The position numbers and the translations under genes were made by a program. The notes below the pieces were generated by a model. It worked only from the letters and a program-made list of their open reading frames with translations. It did no database searches and had not been told where the DNA came from. Shown piece by piece: positions 1 through 12,173 of a DNA stretch of 64,000 bases (positions within the stretch are counted from its first letter, which is position 1; every line of letters begins with the position of its first letter). The stretch covers positions 18,497,319 through 18,561,318 of the forward strand of contig NC_067206.1 in the NCBI RefSeq assembly GCF_026262505.1. Reading direction: 5' to 3'. The stretch is from Trichomonas vaginalis G3. Taxonomy: Eukaryota > Parabasalia > Trichomonadida > Trichomonadidae.

Positions 1-694
1 GTTTAGGTCAAGATTCATATTATGACCAAATCATTATATCAGCAACTTCAGATTCAATGGATTCAACAGCGAAGACGTTTATGGGTAAAGTTCAGGCATC
101 AGTAATTAAAATTCCAGATAGCGAATTAATTTCTTTTCTTCAACGTTATATAAGAAAAAGAAGAAATATTATGCAATAGTTGAATTTATACAATCAGGAA
201 TGCAAAAGACTCGGAAGAAATGGAAAGAATTATTGATAAACATCATTTGAGACAGCAGGATGGTACGTATGATATGAAACGATTGACAAACTACATTCTC
301 TCAAAACTTTCAAAATATCCTTTTAAAAAATATCCTTCAAACACTTTATTAGTTTGTGATGATTTCGCTGGTAAAGGTTTAGTTTCAAAACCAGATTCAC
401 CATTAGCTAATTTAATTACTAAAGTCAGACATTATCACATGTTGCAATACTTATGACGTGGAGGTTTTTAGCATTAAACATAAACGTTTAATTACTGATT
501 TCGTTATATTTCAAGGTTTCTCAAAATACGATATAGAATTAATTTGGAAGCAATCAGGTATAACATTACCTTTTGATGAAATCTGGGATGCTTATAAATC
601 ACTCATTTCACCACGTTCATATTTAGAAATTCATATAATGACTAATACAATTAATGTTAAAAATATACCTTGGGAAAGACCAACATTATTTTAA
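1..694 (+). pseudogene. Polinton packaging ATPase, 3' part (copy 1)
   Basis: Remnant of the FtsK/HerA (A32-like) ATPase that pumps element DNA into capsids in Polinton-type viruses. The window begins downstream of the P-loop region that is visible in copy 2. The Walker B-like stretch LLVCDDFAG is readable. The rest matches the copy 2 gene at 56707-57594 nearly residue for residue. It ends convergently with the small minus-strand gene next to it, the two overlapping by a few bases as in copy 2. The gene is broken, with a few breaks. Identity is firm from the match to copy 2. Confidence 0.85.
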
Positions 695-1080
695 AGCTTT
701 ATTTTTAGATGAGGTGTTGTGAATAGATTCCATCCATCTCTATCACCATTTCTGTTTATATTTTTGGTGTCATTCATGTCCACACTTTCTGGATCAGTTA
801 GTTTTTGAGGATAAAGATTAGAATAACTGTTTTTAATGATGGTGCTTCACCTTTTAACGCATAAACTCTATTACTTTCTGCATATTTAATTTGAACCACC
901 AGAACCATCATTAACGTAAATAGTAAATGGTTTATAATCGATGTTCATATTTCGACTTCTGCCTTTTGATTTCTTATTTAACACCTCAACATCTTTATAA
1001 ACTGCGCCCGTTTCAGTGAATTCAACAAGATTTTCATTTTCAAGTTTCACGTTTAAACCTTTATCAAAGATATTATTCAT
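691..1080 (-). pseudogene. Small Polinton protein of unknown function (copy 1)
   Basis: Counterpart of the intact 130-residue reading frame at 56318-56710 in copy 2. It begins MNNIFDKGLNVK, has a basic KKSKGRSRN stretch and a glycine/serine patch (NDGSGGSN). I recognise no family. Its conserved place, convergent with the ATPase and divergent from the next gene, suggests a virion or packaging accessory protein, but that rests on neighbours only. This copy is broken, about one or two breaks. Confidence 0.6.
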
Positions 1081-1113
1081 TTTTATAGTAATAAAATTTT
1101 TATTCTCTAGAAA

Positions 1114-1726
1114 ATGAGAAGTAAATCCATCTTAGCCGGTGCAGTGAATGTTCCTATTGAACCGACGTCGAATGTTGATTCAAGAACGACAAATAATATT
1201 ATAATCAAAAATTACAGCTCCGAAAACTTGAAAGATAAAGAGCCGGAGCTAAAATCCGTTAATTTAAACACAACTTCAAACACAAACGCTAACAGTGAAG
1301 TTAAGTTAGAATATCCACCTCCATTAGAACCAATCATATCGCGTGATGCTCAAGATAATCCTTATTCAACTATTCAAACAAATACTTCAGATAACGTAGA
1401 CCATTACCTCCTTAATTTATACCAAACAATATTACTCAAAGACGATAAGAAGCTTTTGACAAATCTTATTAGTAAGAATCAAATAATTTTAACAAAGGAG
1501 GATTTAGAAAATGTTATATCAAGAATAACAGGGAAACAGTGCGTTATTGATTATCTGACCCTGAAATCGAATGTTGGTCAGACCGGTATTTATGAAAATC
1601 GGTAATATTAGAATAATCGAAACACCAGGAACTACAGGAGTTGAGTTTAAGTATAAATATTCAAATGAATACACAAAACTTTCAACAGAATATAAACTTT
1701 GCTTGAAATATGTTTTAACGAATTAA
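1114..1726 (+). pseudogene. Polinton protein of unknown function, proline-rich N-terminus (copy 1)
   Basis: Counterpart of the whole 204-residue frame at 55668-56282. The start MRSKSILAGAVNVPIEP is followed by a low-complexity Asn/Thr/Ser/Glu region, then YPPPLEP, and a C-terminal part with helices (LLTNLISKNQIILTKEDLEN) and a cysteine pair. The divergent start lies about 30 bases from the neighbouring minus-strand gene. The family is not recognised; a small structural protein is possible from position alone. This copy is broken. Confidence 0.6.
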
Positions 1727-1733
1727 TTTAAAT

Positions 1734-2512
1734 TTATATTTTTATCCCTGGTTCATCATCTAGTCCATTAGCTCTTATATTAGACCAAAAATCAACTTCT
1801 ATAGTCATTGAACAGGAGCTTTAATTTCAATTGGTTCGCCTTGAAAATCAACTAATCTAAATGTCATATCTTTTAAATGGTGTGGTTGAATTCGAACCCA
1901 TTTTCCTTCGTGCCTTAATAAAATCGGAAAATTAGGCATGAATACAGAATTAACGGCGTAACAGAACTATTTATATTCTATAACAGAATTTTTATTATTA
2001 ACTCCTGAAATTCCTGTTACATTACTTATTTTTGATTCAACATATAAACAGTTTCCATAACATATGTAGGGTGCAGATTTCATTTCAATTATATATTTTT
2101 GATTTTCAATAGAAGATTTTAATGGTAATTCTTGATGATAAGCACCTAATAATAAACGTGCTCGATGAGTCATATCAGTAATTTTAAATTCTTTTTCGGA
2201 ACTAAATTTTATTATTCCTGAATCAGTTAATTCACAGTTAACGGCTCCGTTAAATTTTTCATCAATCCTTTCCTGAATATTAACATCTAACGTATCAATA
2301 TCATATTTATTTCTTGCTTTAAAATGAATTTCAGTACTAATACCATCAATTTCAAAAGTAATGAAATCGTTAGCGTCTGTTATAACAAATGAAGCGATAG
2401 TGCTAAAATCAAGAACTCTGAAAGCTAGTGGTTCATTCTGAAGACCAAGGTTAGTTTGTAATTTTAATGTCCCGTAATCATTAGGATCAGTACTTTGCAA
2501 ATAGAACAACAT
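1734..2512 (-). pseudogene. Candidate Polinton minor capsid (penton-like) protein (copy 1)
   Basis: A beta-rich protein of about 260 residues seen in both copies (54883-55659 in copy 2). Features include THRARLLLG, APYICYGNCLYVESK and a C-terminal LVDFQGEPIEIKAPVQ segment that resembles the ends of Polinton and virophage single-jelly-roll minor capsid proteins (RL.D..G.PI..). That assignment is an inference from pattern, not a confirmed match; a structure prediction would decide. It is divergent from the tail-fibre gene, with only about 20 bases between start codons, so the pair probably shares one bidirectional promoter. This copy is broken. Confidence 0.5.
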
Positions 2513-2531
2513 TTTTATTATAATTAAAAAT

Positions 2532-5500
2532 ATGAGTATATCCGCATATTCTTATGAAGCTGATAGGGCGAAAAGATTAATTTTTGGTTCATACACGTTT
2601 TCATTTAATGATGAGCATTTAATAAGAACTGACGGAAAAACTGAACATTTAATCTCGTGGAAAGAATATGAAAAATTCATTCCAATATTAACGCCATGTA
2701 CAATGCCTTTTATAAAAGACGGAGAAATTATTGAAAAAGATAACACAACAGTATATAGGTCTGTTTATGAAGCATTAGAATATATGTTGAATTATAATCC
2801 CGAAAGATTTGATCCAAGCACTACGCCATGTGCAATGCCCTTTATTAAGGATGGTGAAATTGTAAGGGTTCCGAATTCAACGGTTTATACAGTTGTTCAA
2901 AACAGTTTACAAAACATTTTAGTGAATATCTTTAATTCAGAAACTACAGAAATAAAATTACCGTATATAACAGATGCTAAAGAAATTAAATCAAGAATTA
3001 CAACATTATTTGCATCACTTAATGATTTAATGACTTATATAATTAATACTCCCCAGCCGACTTCGGCATTTGATCCAAACACGACGGTTTGCAGTGTGCC
3101 TTTCATTGATGACAGTTCAGTAATTGAATTAAGGGATTCAACAGTAAATGAATCATTAAAGGCTTCATTAATGAAAATCATTGATTTTAACTCATTCATG
3201 AATACATATAATTCATTCATTAATGTTTCATACACTTCTAAAGAAGGTGAGCCAAAAACTATTGATAAAGCGGTGTATGAAATAAAAGCATCAATGACGA
3301 AATTGAATTCGTTAACTTTTGACGGTGATAGTTCCGTTAATAGCATGACATCAGGAAAAACAATTTTAACGAAAGAATATTTAAAATCTCATGTTAGTGA
3401 ATTCGTTGAAATTGAAAAAGAAGGCGGAATTAAGTTCGATCCACTGGGTTTCATTTTCGACTTAGCGAATGCGGGTGTTAGTTTCGCTGAATGGACAACG
3501 ATACAGAGTGAAATAAATGCAATATGGACGTTTTTGGGGTCAAAAGCGGGAATGGGCGAGCTTGTAGATGCTGCAAGAACATTAGGTGAAACGGGAAATT
3601 TTGTAGATGGTTTTAAAAGACTTGTTTCAAATGTTTTAACAAACACAAAGAAATTATTTAGATATACCGTACATAACGGACAGATTTTCGAACAGGTAGC
3701 AACAAACCCTCCGGTTATGGCTGCGTTGATGGTGGCTAGAGACATAAACCAAGAAGAGGAGAAACCAGAGGATACGGGTCAGGTTATTCGAGACATCAAA
3801 AACGTGTATCCTGAAGTTATTGATTTATTTAGAGGTGTTAATGATTCGATTTCAAATCATTCTATAACCATTGATGAAGAGAATAAATTAACAGATTATA
3901 TATTCGTCATTATTGCAGAACTAATGAAGAGAATAAATGAAAAAGGTATTGATGATATCATTAATGTCAGCGATGTAATGATGAAAAGAAATTTTGACTC
4001 ATTATTTACAGAACCGAAAACAGAATATAGTCTTTATGATGTAATTACTGAATTAATGAAAAAGATTAATGATAATAAGAGTTCTGGCGGAAGAGTTGAA
4101 TTAGAAGTGAATGATGTTAATGAGAAATTAGATAGTAAAGCAGATAAAGACCATGTTCATTATATAAGTTCAGATGAACAGATTATAACGGATTATCATG
4201 GATATTTAACACAGGATGAAGAAGTGAATACGGAAGATGTTAATGAAAGAAGATATAAATTCATTCGTGCTGAAGGTTATGACATAAGATGTGTTATAAA
4301 TTATGATACAACAGGTAAAGCACCAGAAGCATTTGATTATAACGGTGAAATTTATGCTTCATACTTCTTTGTTAACGATGTATTAGTTGAACCAAGATTT
4401 ACTTTGATGGTTAAGTCAAAATAACTGTTGAAGATGCGATTAAAAATAAAGCTGATGTAAATCATATGCATCCTGAGTTAAATCAAGAAATAGTAAACTT
4501 AAGGCATGATTTAATAACAGAACATAACGACATAAATTCACTTCAAACTTCATTAGACAGTAAAGCAGACAAGAACCATACACATGAATCCTTCACAACT
4601 GTTAGAGCAGACGACATAATACTGAACTTTGACCTTGGTTCAAGTGCACCTTTAGAGAATCCAAGCACTAGCGTAAAAGACACGCTTAACAGTTTAGATA
4701 GTAAATGTACGAATATCGAAGGTCATGTCAGAAACTTTGAAACATATGAACTACCAGCCCTTTTAGATAAGAAAGCAGATAAAGAACATACACATGAATT
4801 TTTCACTACTATTAGAGCTGATGAGATAATATTGAATTGGGCTATTGCTTCATCAAGCATGCGTGATGAAGATATGTGCACTAACCTAAGAGATATGGTT
4901 GTTGATTTAGCCAATAAAACCGACAAAATATATGTAGATGAAGAATTAAATCGTTATGATACAAAAGCAATGAGTTATACAGAAGAAGCAAAGGAATGGG
5001 TAGATGAAAATTATGCGAAGAAGTCGGAAATGAATGATGCAGTTAATGGTAAAATAAATGAAAGATTTTCGAACATAGATTCATTAACAGTTAATGACAT
5101 TCAATTACACCATCAATTACCGGGTCAAAAGAATGTGGAATATAATAATCTTACTAATATTCTTGATGGTTTCGATGAATTTAGAACTAATGCAACAAAT
5201 GCAATTGCAAGTATGAAGAATGAAATATTACAAGCTATATATCCTGTTGGTTCATTATATACATCAATGAATTCAACAAATCCGGCAAGTGTTTTAGGTT
5301 TTAGTACATGGAAGCAGATTGTAGATAAATTCTTATACTGTGCTAATTCATCAAATCAAACGGGTGGTTCAAAGAAAATTTTAGAAGCAAACATTCCACC
5401 ACATAAGCACACAGGAACTACAAGTGATTCTGGAGACCATCAACATACTATTGATGGTAGATTCTTAAATCAATGGCAAAAAGATTATAACAGCGATAAT

Positions 5501-5656
5501 GTTTATTCTCCAACAGAATATACATCAAAAGTAGTTCAGTACAAAACAACATGGAATGGTAATCATTCACACACTTTCACAACTAATACAACAGGTTCGG
5601 GTGCAGATTATATGCCACCATATATTACAGTTTATGCATGGGTTAGAACAGCATGA
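2532..5656 (+). pseudogene. Tail-fibre-like protein with phage tail-collar end (copy 1)
   Basis: Very large protein, about 1,000 residues. The N-terminal third contains three copies of a unit built around PC.MPFIKDGEI and a following STVY motif. The middle contains repeated KADKxHxH units (KADKDHVH, KADKNHTH, KADKEHTH) of the kind found in phage tail fibres. The C-terminus has PVGSLYTSMNSTNP, PPHKHTGTTSDSGDHQHTI and a final MPPYITVYAWVRTA, matching tail-collar/short-tail-fibre ends, where paired histidines bind metal in trimeric fibres. It likely acts as a receptor-binding spike or fibre of a Polinton particle. This copy is broken, with about one break. Confidence 0.8.
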
Positions 5657-5682
5657 AATTTGCGAAATTTATTTTTACATAA

Positions 5683-6758
5683 ATGAGTTTAAAAGAAGTT
5701 TTCGAATCATCACCGTGGAGGTCATTTAAAAATTCTATGAAGCTGCAAAGAATGCGGGATTTAATGATAGAACAGAAATTAAGAGATTTTATGATGAAAA
5801 TATAGTTCATCAGGTTAAAGTTAATCCATACGACTACTACCTTCCCATTTATTCTAAAACCCATGATGCATATCAATTTGATACACTCGTTCAGAGTAAG
5901 AAAGGAAGAAAGCCACCATTTTTGATTTTCATTAATGTTAATACTAGAAAAGCTTTTGCGTATATAATGAAAAATAAAGGAACAAAAGAAGTTTTAAGAG
6001 TTTTGCAGACGTTTGTGGCAGAACATCATCCCACTTCATTAACTTCAGACCAGGATTCAGCATACCTCAGTAATGAAATTACAGAATTTTTGATTAAACA
6101 TAACGTTACTCATTACACGACTGAAGACCATAACCATAATATTTTAGGTATCATTAATCGTTTCATTCGAACGCTCAGAGATTTAAATAAAGAAAGAGAT
6201 TTTACGGAGGAATCAATGAATAAAGTCATTAATGCTTATAATAAATCAACTCATAACAGCACAGGATTTAAACCAAACGAAATGACTTCAAAAGAGGAGG
6301 ATGAATACATAAAACAAAAACGAATGTTAACGGAGGAAAGAAGAAGTTCATCATTACTGCTAGGAACTAAAGTTAGAATCATTCTTGAACATAAACCACA
6401 TGAAAAGGTAAGAAATCAGTTAAGTGATGATTATTATATCGTTGATTCCTCACAGGGTAATGGTTATTTAATTAAAGCAGCTGACCATTCGGTCGCATTT
6501 TATCCACGATTTCGATTAGTTGAAAGCGAAAATGGAAGATTAGCTAAAACGGTTGATGAAGCGAAAAGAGGTATAGTTAATAAAATTGTGAGTTATGATG
6601 AAGACAAAGATGAATACACTGTCATTTATGAAGGAGGTGTGGATGATAAAATTCCTTCTAGAAATTTGAGAGAATCGAACCCTACACATTTATCGGAACT
6701 CGAAAGGGATTACTGGAAAGATAAAAATAAGCCAAAATTAATCAAAATTTTTTTATGA
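5683..6758 (+). pseudogene. Polinton rve-type integrase (copy 1)
   Basis: Integrase that inserts Polinton DNA into the host genome; retroviral-integrase-like DDE core. Visible motifs are YQFDTLVQSKKGRKPPF with LMFINVNTRKAFAY-like strands, then SLTSDQDSAYLS around the second acidic residue, and ILGIINRFIRTLRDLNKE in the third. The C-terminal third (VRNQLSDDYYIVDSS, GRLAKTVDEAKRGI) looks like a small beta-barrel tail. It follows the tail fibre with about 25 bases between. The copy 2 counterpart (50636-51712) reads as one whole frame; this one is broken, about one break. Confidence 0.88.
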
Positions 6759-7093
6759 ACTAAATATATTTTATGTCTGAATTTAATTAGGTAATAAAGT
6801 AGCGGATGAAATACAGAAATATATTTTATCGTTAATGTTTTCATAAATGTTTTCGTTTATGTTTTCATAAATGTTGAAAATTTACGTCAAAAATATATTT
6901 TAGTTGAAAAGGGTAGATATAACCCAATATCTACCCTCATTTCTACCCCATTAATTTTCATGAATTTTATATATTAATGTTTTCGTTAAGCCGCTTTGCG
7001 CCGTCAGTCAGTCAGTCAGTCAGTAAGTTAGTCAATGAAATTTACGCCAAAAATAATTTTAGTTGAAAAGGGTAGATCTAACACGATATCTAC
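6759..7093. repeat. Cassette-border repeats left of the KilA-N slot
   Basis: Gene-free stretch. Sequence shared with copy 2 ends near 6854. After it come a roughly 65-base repeat (6884-6951, core GGGTAGATATAACCCAATATC), a GTCA tandem run (7003-7034) and a second copy of the same repeat (7042-7093), which MULE 1 splits so that it resumes at 10300. Inverted copies of the repeat and of the GTCA run occur on the far side of the slot (12100-12168, 12662-12760). Together they bracket the KilA-N cassette. Confidence 0.7.
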
Positions 7094-7767
7094 GAGATGG
7101 ATAAAATGCACACATTTGCACACATTTTGACACTTTTTCTGACAAGCATCATTCAAATTTGAAGAAAAACCTCTAAATTTCATTCAAATTTCTGTCAAAA
7201 TGTGTGCAAAATTGAAATAGGCACACATTTTGACATACGATTATTTATATACGTTATTTTAATGGTTTCAGAGAAATCTTCGTTACACATTATTGAAGAT
7301 TACTCAATATTTAAGTGAATGACTCACTACCACCTGTTTAGAAAAATGGTAGCATAAAATCCAAATGTCACATATATTATTTCTTATTTCATACAAATAA
7401 ACTTACAATTATAACCTCAACTTGTTTGCAAAGCAGAAACTCAATATAAGCAATCGATCAGTAGTGTATTTAAAAGTCGAATTTAAATTTAAAAATTTAT
7501 AATCTTATTTCGGAACCAAATAGTATAAATTTAGGACAAAAAGCTACGTGGTGTTGATAACAACTATTAAAATTCAAATATTACTACCATGAACAATACA
7601 ATGGCTCATATTGATAATTGATAAACGTGCATATAAATTGCATATATCATCAATGTCATTAAGTAAAATACATGTATATAAATAGATTAGAAATATTTTT
7701 CGGTTAGAATTAAAATCTATGTAATAAAAAATAAGTTATAAAAATAAATACCGAATTTTTATTTGTA

Positions 7768-7960
7768 ATATAAACTGCTACAATATGCTAGTGTATACAA
7801 ATGTATTTGTCGTATTGATTTGAAAGATCTTCAACATGGTTCAGATCTAAATTTGAAACTCGTAAAATAAAGCGAATCTTTATTTATAATATAAACTGCT
7901 ACAATATGCTAGTGTGTACAAATGTGTTTGTACAAATGTATAACTCTTTGTCAATTGTTA
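7768..7960 (+). repeat. About 119-bp repeat units in the left TIR of MULE 1
   Basis: Two starts of a unit beginning AATATAAACTGCTACAATATGC, about 119 bases apart. The right TIR holds three inverted units instead, so the two TIRs differ in unit number. Confidence 0.65.
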
Positions 7961-8307
7961 TGGCACCTTATAACTTAAAAATCATTTTCATTAACAAATA
8001 TAAAAAGTGACAATTAATATTTTCATTAAATGCATATTTAATTATCAAAACAATGTCGATTTAGCTTGAATGTTCATTATAAATGTGTAAGTTTAGGAAA
8101 ACAAAAAATAATTAATTCTCGCAAAGAAACTTATTTTAAAAGAACCTAAACAAAAGTTCATATAATAATAAATCTAAAAATAGATATTAATTTAAACGAA
8201 GATAATGAGAGAATGGGAATGTTGTAAAACAATGAGACTTAATGATCAAATAATTAAAATAATAAAATTAATTAAAGGAAAGCTAAAATAGTTTAATGAA
8301 TTTTTAT

Positions 8308-8630
8308 AGATTGATTACACAATCAATGTTTCTGTGTCAATGTACATCAATCAACATTGTTTCATTGAATTTTGTCTTTCACCAAGAAGATTCAAGAACA
8401 AAGTTTTGTAGTTTCAATAGATTGATTACACAATCAATGTTTCTGTGTCAATGTACATCAATCAACATTGTTTCATTGAATTTTGTCTTTCACCAAGAAG
8501 ATTCAAGAACAAAGTTTTGTAGTTTCAATAGATTGATTACACAATCAATGTTTCTGTGTCAATGTACATCAATCAACATTGTTTCATTGAATTTTGTCTT
8601 TCACCAAGAAGATTCAAGAACAAGTTTTCC
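8308..8630 (+). repeat. Three tandem copies of a 111-bp unit
   Basis: Units start at 8308, 8419 and 8530, each beginning AGATTGATTACACAATCAAT, a short palindrome. They are virtually identical, so amplification was recent. They make an open frame of 116 codons on the plus strand, but this is a product of the repeat period (111 is divisible by 3) and I do not call it a gene. Confidence 0.9.
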
Positions 8631-9342
8631 TCTTTTTCTTTTTTAAATGATTAAAATATTACCTTGCTTCAACTTTACACGTTTTCGTTTACTAAAATTA
8701 TCTTTTACCTTCACTTATCTTATCATACCCAATTATTCATTTAATTCTATATTTTTCTGACCAAAAATCCTCTCAAATCTCCCTTCTTCTTTCAAAAATT
8801 CTATGAGTTTATTCAAATTTCCTTTAAATCTTTGCTAGTCCTTCTATAAGATTCATTCTAAAATTTTTGAAAAAAATTTAAAATTTGCTAAATATATTCT
8901 TTATTACTTTGCACTATTTTCCAATTGAAAAATCGTCGATTTTAATCAAATGTAAGATCATCATAATAAAAATTATGAAACTTACCGTGTTTATTAGTAA
9001 ATTTCAATATGAAGTTGTTATACAAACAGCTGGGACTTTAAATTGAGAAATTGCATAATTCCATCTACAAATTTTGGTCTAGACAATAATCATTGATAAA
9101 TTATAATATATGTATTATGTGTATTTACATTGCATATATAACAATTTCAATTTCTATATTAAATTGTTATTTGATATCAGCTATATTTGTTCAGGTAAAA
9201 TGAAGTGTAAAAATATAACTCATGAATTACATATATATATATATTATTTATTATTAAAATCAAATTCAGATTTATAAATTAAGGTTATTCATTTTTGATA
9301 TGGTTATCACGCTCAAATATGTTGACAAAGAGTTATACATTT

Positions 9343-9640
9343 GTACAAACACATTTGTACACACTAGCATATTGTAGCAGTTTATATTATAAATAAAGAT
9401 TCGCTTTATTTTACGAGTTTCAAATTTAGATCTGAACCATGTTGAAGATCTTTCAAATCAATACGACAAATACATTTGTACACACTAGCATATTGTAGCA
9501 GTTTATATTATAAATAAAGATTCGCTTTATTTTACGAGTTTCAAATTTAGATCTGAACCATGTTGAAGATCTTTCAAATCAATACGACAAATACATTTGT
9601 ATACACTAGCATATTGTAGCAGTTTATATTACAAATAAAA
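9343..9640 (-). repeat. About 119-bp repeat units in the right TIR of MULE 1
   Basis: Three inverted units, each containing ACACTAGCATATTGTAGCAG, begin near 9350, 9473 and 9592. The left TIR has two. Unequal exchange or slippage after insertion is the simple explanation. Confidence 0.65.
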
Positions 9641-10429
9641 ATTCGGTATTTATTTTTATAACTTATTTTTTATTACATAGATTTTAATTCTAACCGAAAA
9701 ATATTTCTAATCTATTTATATACATGTATTTTACTTAATGACATTGATGATATATGCAATTTATATGCACGTTTATCAATTATCAATATGAGCCATTGTA
9801 TTGTTCATGGTAGTAATATTTGAATTTTAATAGTTGTTATCAACAGTAGCTTTTTGTCCTAAATTTATACTATTTGGTTCCGAAATAAGATTATAAATTT
9901 TTAAATTTAAATTCGACTTTTAAATACACTACTGATCGATTGCTTATATTGAGTTTCTGCTTTGCAAACAAGTTGAGGTTATAATTGTAAGTTTATTTGT
10001 ATGAAATAAGAAATAATATATGTGACATTTGGATTTTATGCTACCATTTTTCTAAACAGGTGGTAGTGAGTCATTCACTTAAATATTGAGTAATCTTCAA
10101 TAATGTGTAACGAAGATTTCTCTGAAACCATTAAAATAACGTATATAAATAATCGTATGTCAAAATGTGTGCCTATTTCAATTTTGCACACATTTTGACA
10201 GAAATTTGAATGAAATTTAGAGGTTTTTCTTCAAATTTGAATGATGCTTGTCAGAAAAAGTGTCAAAATGTGTGCAAATGTGTGCTATGTTTTTTTCTCG
10301 ATATCTACCCTCATTTCTACCCTAACCGCTTTGCGGCTCTGATTGCTTTAGCTTTCTCATGAATTTTCCCGAAATAAAAAATAAAGTTAGTTTTATTTTA
10401 TTTTTAACTTTTTATATAAATATAAATAC

Positions 10430-11053
10430 ATGTCATTTAAAGCACAAACGTTCACGAATAAATCTAATGGTGAAACATTCACAAAAGGAACTTACAATGG
10501 TATAGAAGTCTTACGTAGAGATAAGGATGGATACATTAATGCAACAAAGATGGCAAGAGAAGCTGGAAAGTTAAATCATCTCAACAGATTCCTCAAAAGT
10601 ATTAAGATGGAGGTAATATTTGAGTTTTGGATGAACGAATACGGTGGAGCTGAAAGTGGCTCGACCGCAAAACAAGCATTTTATGAGCTTACAAAGGGTG
10701 TTATGAATGAATTCAAAGGTATTTACATACATCCTGACCTCGTTCATTTTGTTGCTGAATGGTGCTCGGTTGAGTATGCATGTTATGTTAAAGATATTAT
10801 GGATTCAATAGATAATAAAGCTCATGAAATTTTAGAAGATGAAAAACTGGAAGACACAACAGAAAATGCAGAAATTTTATTTGAAGAAGAAGTTAGACAA
10901 ATTACTGAACCGCAGAAAGAGTATGAACTAGACCAGTTGGAACAAGCTGATTTAATAAGAGATTATAAAGAATATGAACTCGCTAAGATTGCAATGGAAG
11001 CAGCAGAAAAGAAGTTAAAGGTATGGGGGTCGTTATGTACAAAAATATTATGA
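10430..11053 (+). CDS. KilA-N domain protein of the Polinton cassette
   Basis: 207 residues. The KilA-N domain spans about residues 20-125: GIEVLRRDKDGYINATKMAREAGK, then LNRFLKS, and the closing helix GIYIHPDLVHFVAEWCSVEYA. KilA-N (APSES-related) domains bind DNA and occur in large DNA viruses, phages and Polintons, often with a regulatory or nuclease module. The remaining 80 residues are acidic and helical, probably a coiled coil. Start chosen at the first ATG, after an AT-rich TTTTTATATAAATATAAATAC leader typical of gene starts in this element. It lies in the slot where copy 2 carries a primase-helicase. It reads as whole. Confidence 0.85.
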   Translation: MSFKAQTFTNKSNGETFTKGTYNGIEVLRRDKDGYINATKMAREAGKLNHLNRFLKSIKMEVIFEFWMNEYGGAESGSTAKQAFYELTKGVMNEFKGIYIHPDLVHFVAEWCSVEYACYVKDIMDSIDNKAHEILEDEKLEDTTENAEILFEEEVRQITEPQKEYELDQLEQADLIRDYKEYELAKIAMEAAEKKLKVWGSLCTKIL

Positions 11054-11147
11054 GTAAAAGAAAATAAAATTTTATTTTTAATTTTTCCCGAAATAAAAAA
11101 TAAAGTTAGTTTTTATTTTATTTTTATTTTTTTATTTTTATATAAAT

Positions 11148-12094
11148 ATGATTACAAAAATCGAAACATCAGCACTTTCGACAGCATGCACGGCACCAAA
11201 TTCATTAGTACTGAATCCTACACGTCAATGATAGTAGAAATGAAAAACTTCATTCCTTCTTCATTTACTTTTGAAACAGAAATACAAAAAATTAAGCAGG
11301 AACTTTTAACAAGTAATTTAGACTGTAGCGCGAAAGATGAAACAAATGGAGAGGAACTATATGAAATGCAAGATATCATAGACCATTTACCTAAATTACC
11401 GGAAGTTCAGCAACAGAAACTGACTGTTCCTGAATTCGATGAAATTTTAGTTAAAGTTACTGATTCAGCAGAAATTAAGAAATTCATTCGTAAGGTAAAT
11501 TCTGAATTCTTAGGTTTTCATTGTAACCACAAAGTTATGGATAAAGACTGCGACATGGTTTATAAAAACATTTCAGATATTTATAAATCTGAGGAATTTA
11601 AGACATACGATAGTTTTGTTTCATTAGCTGCTCAATGTGTATGGGAAATTAGAGATAAAGACAGAAGAGGTAAAGTATGGCATGAACAGATAAAACCAAC
11701 TGCTTCAGCTTTAAAGAAAGCCATTGATGCTTTAGTTATTTTAGCAGGTAAGGTTTCAGAATATAACGCAAAAATGAATCCTCAGTGTTCGAAATGTAAA
11801 GCAGCAATTAGGAAATATAACTATTCAGTAAAAGAGATAGAAAGAATGAGAAACGATTACGCAGACTTAAAGAAAGCAGCAGAGAAGCCGGTAGAAGATA
11901 AAATGAACATGTTAGAATTTCTGAATAAAAACTATCCCACAGCCGATGATTTCCTTTTATCTGATGTCAAGAAGAAGTATAAAGAAACTTTCGGTATCGT
12001 TAAAACTTTTGATATATTAACTGAAGAAATAGAAGCTAGAAAAATATTTAAAATTTCACGAATTCATAACGTATATCACGTTAAACGTTTGTAA
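11148..12094 (+). pseudogene. Cassette protein of unknown function (copy 1)
   Basis: About 310 residues, mostly helical. Visible are a CxxC pair (PQCSKCKAAIRKYN), a coiled-coil stretch (IERMRNDYADLKKAAEKP) and a C-terminal winged-helix-like segment (LLSDVKKKYKETFGIVKTFDILTEEIEARKIF) of the kind that closes viral primase or helicase proteins. That last point is an inference. It is preceded by the same AT-rich leader as the KilA-N gene and has no counterpart in copy 2. It is broken, about one break near its beginning. Confidence 0.5.
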
Positions 12095-12096
12095 AA

Positions 12097-12168
12097 TTAA
12101 TGGGGTAGAAATGAGGGTAGATATCGGGTTAGATCTAACCTTTTCAACTAAAATATATTTTTGCTTTA
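12097..12168 (-). repeat. Inner right copy of the cassette-border repeat
   Basis: Inverted copy of the unit at 6884-6951, with core GATATCGGGTTAGATCTAACC, itself an imperfect palindrome. It separates the two unknown genes of the cassette. Confidence 0.7.
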
Positions 12169-12173
12169 ATTAA

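Larger units (their letters stand above)
7094..10299. mobile_element. MULE 1: non-autonomous Mutator-like element with long TIRs
   Basis: Plain DNA transposon inserted in a Polinton intergenic repeat. The 9-bp duplication GATATCTAC lies at 7085-7093 and 10300-10308. Both ends start GAGA, followed by GCACACATTTGCACACATTT. The terminal inverted repeats are long, about 7094-7960 and 9320-10299, and nearly identical by eye. Duplication length and GAGA ends fit Mutator-like elements. No transposase is present. The ends resemble those of MULE 2 (GAGATATAAAAATTGCTCAC), so MULE 2 transposase may be its driver. The interior from 8640 to 9320 holds nothing I can name. Confidence 0.85.

Noticed and set aside
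3035-3745. Minus-strand open frames within the tail-fibre gene (and their copy 2 equivalents at 53654-54010)
   Set aside because: Antisense shadows of a strongly coding plus-strand gene.
8296-8646. 116-codon frame with three protein repeats
   Set aside because: Follows from a 111-base tandem repeat whose period is divisible by three; no codon or start signal.
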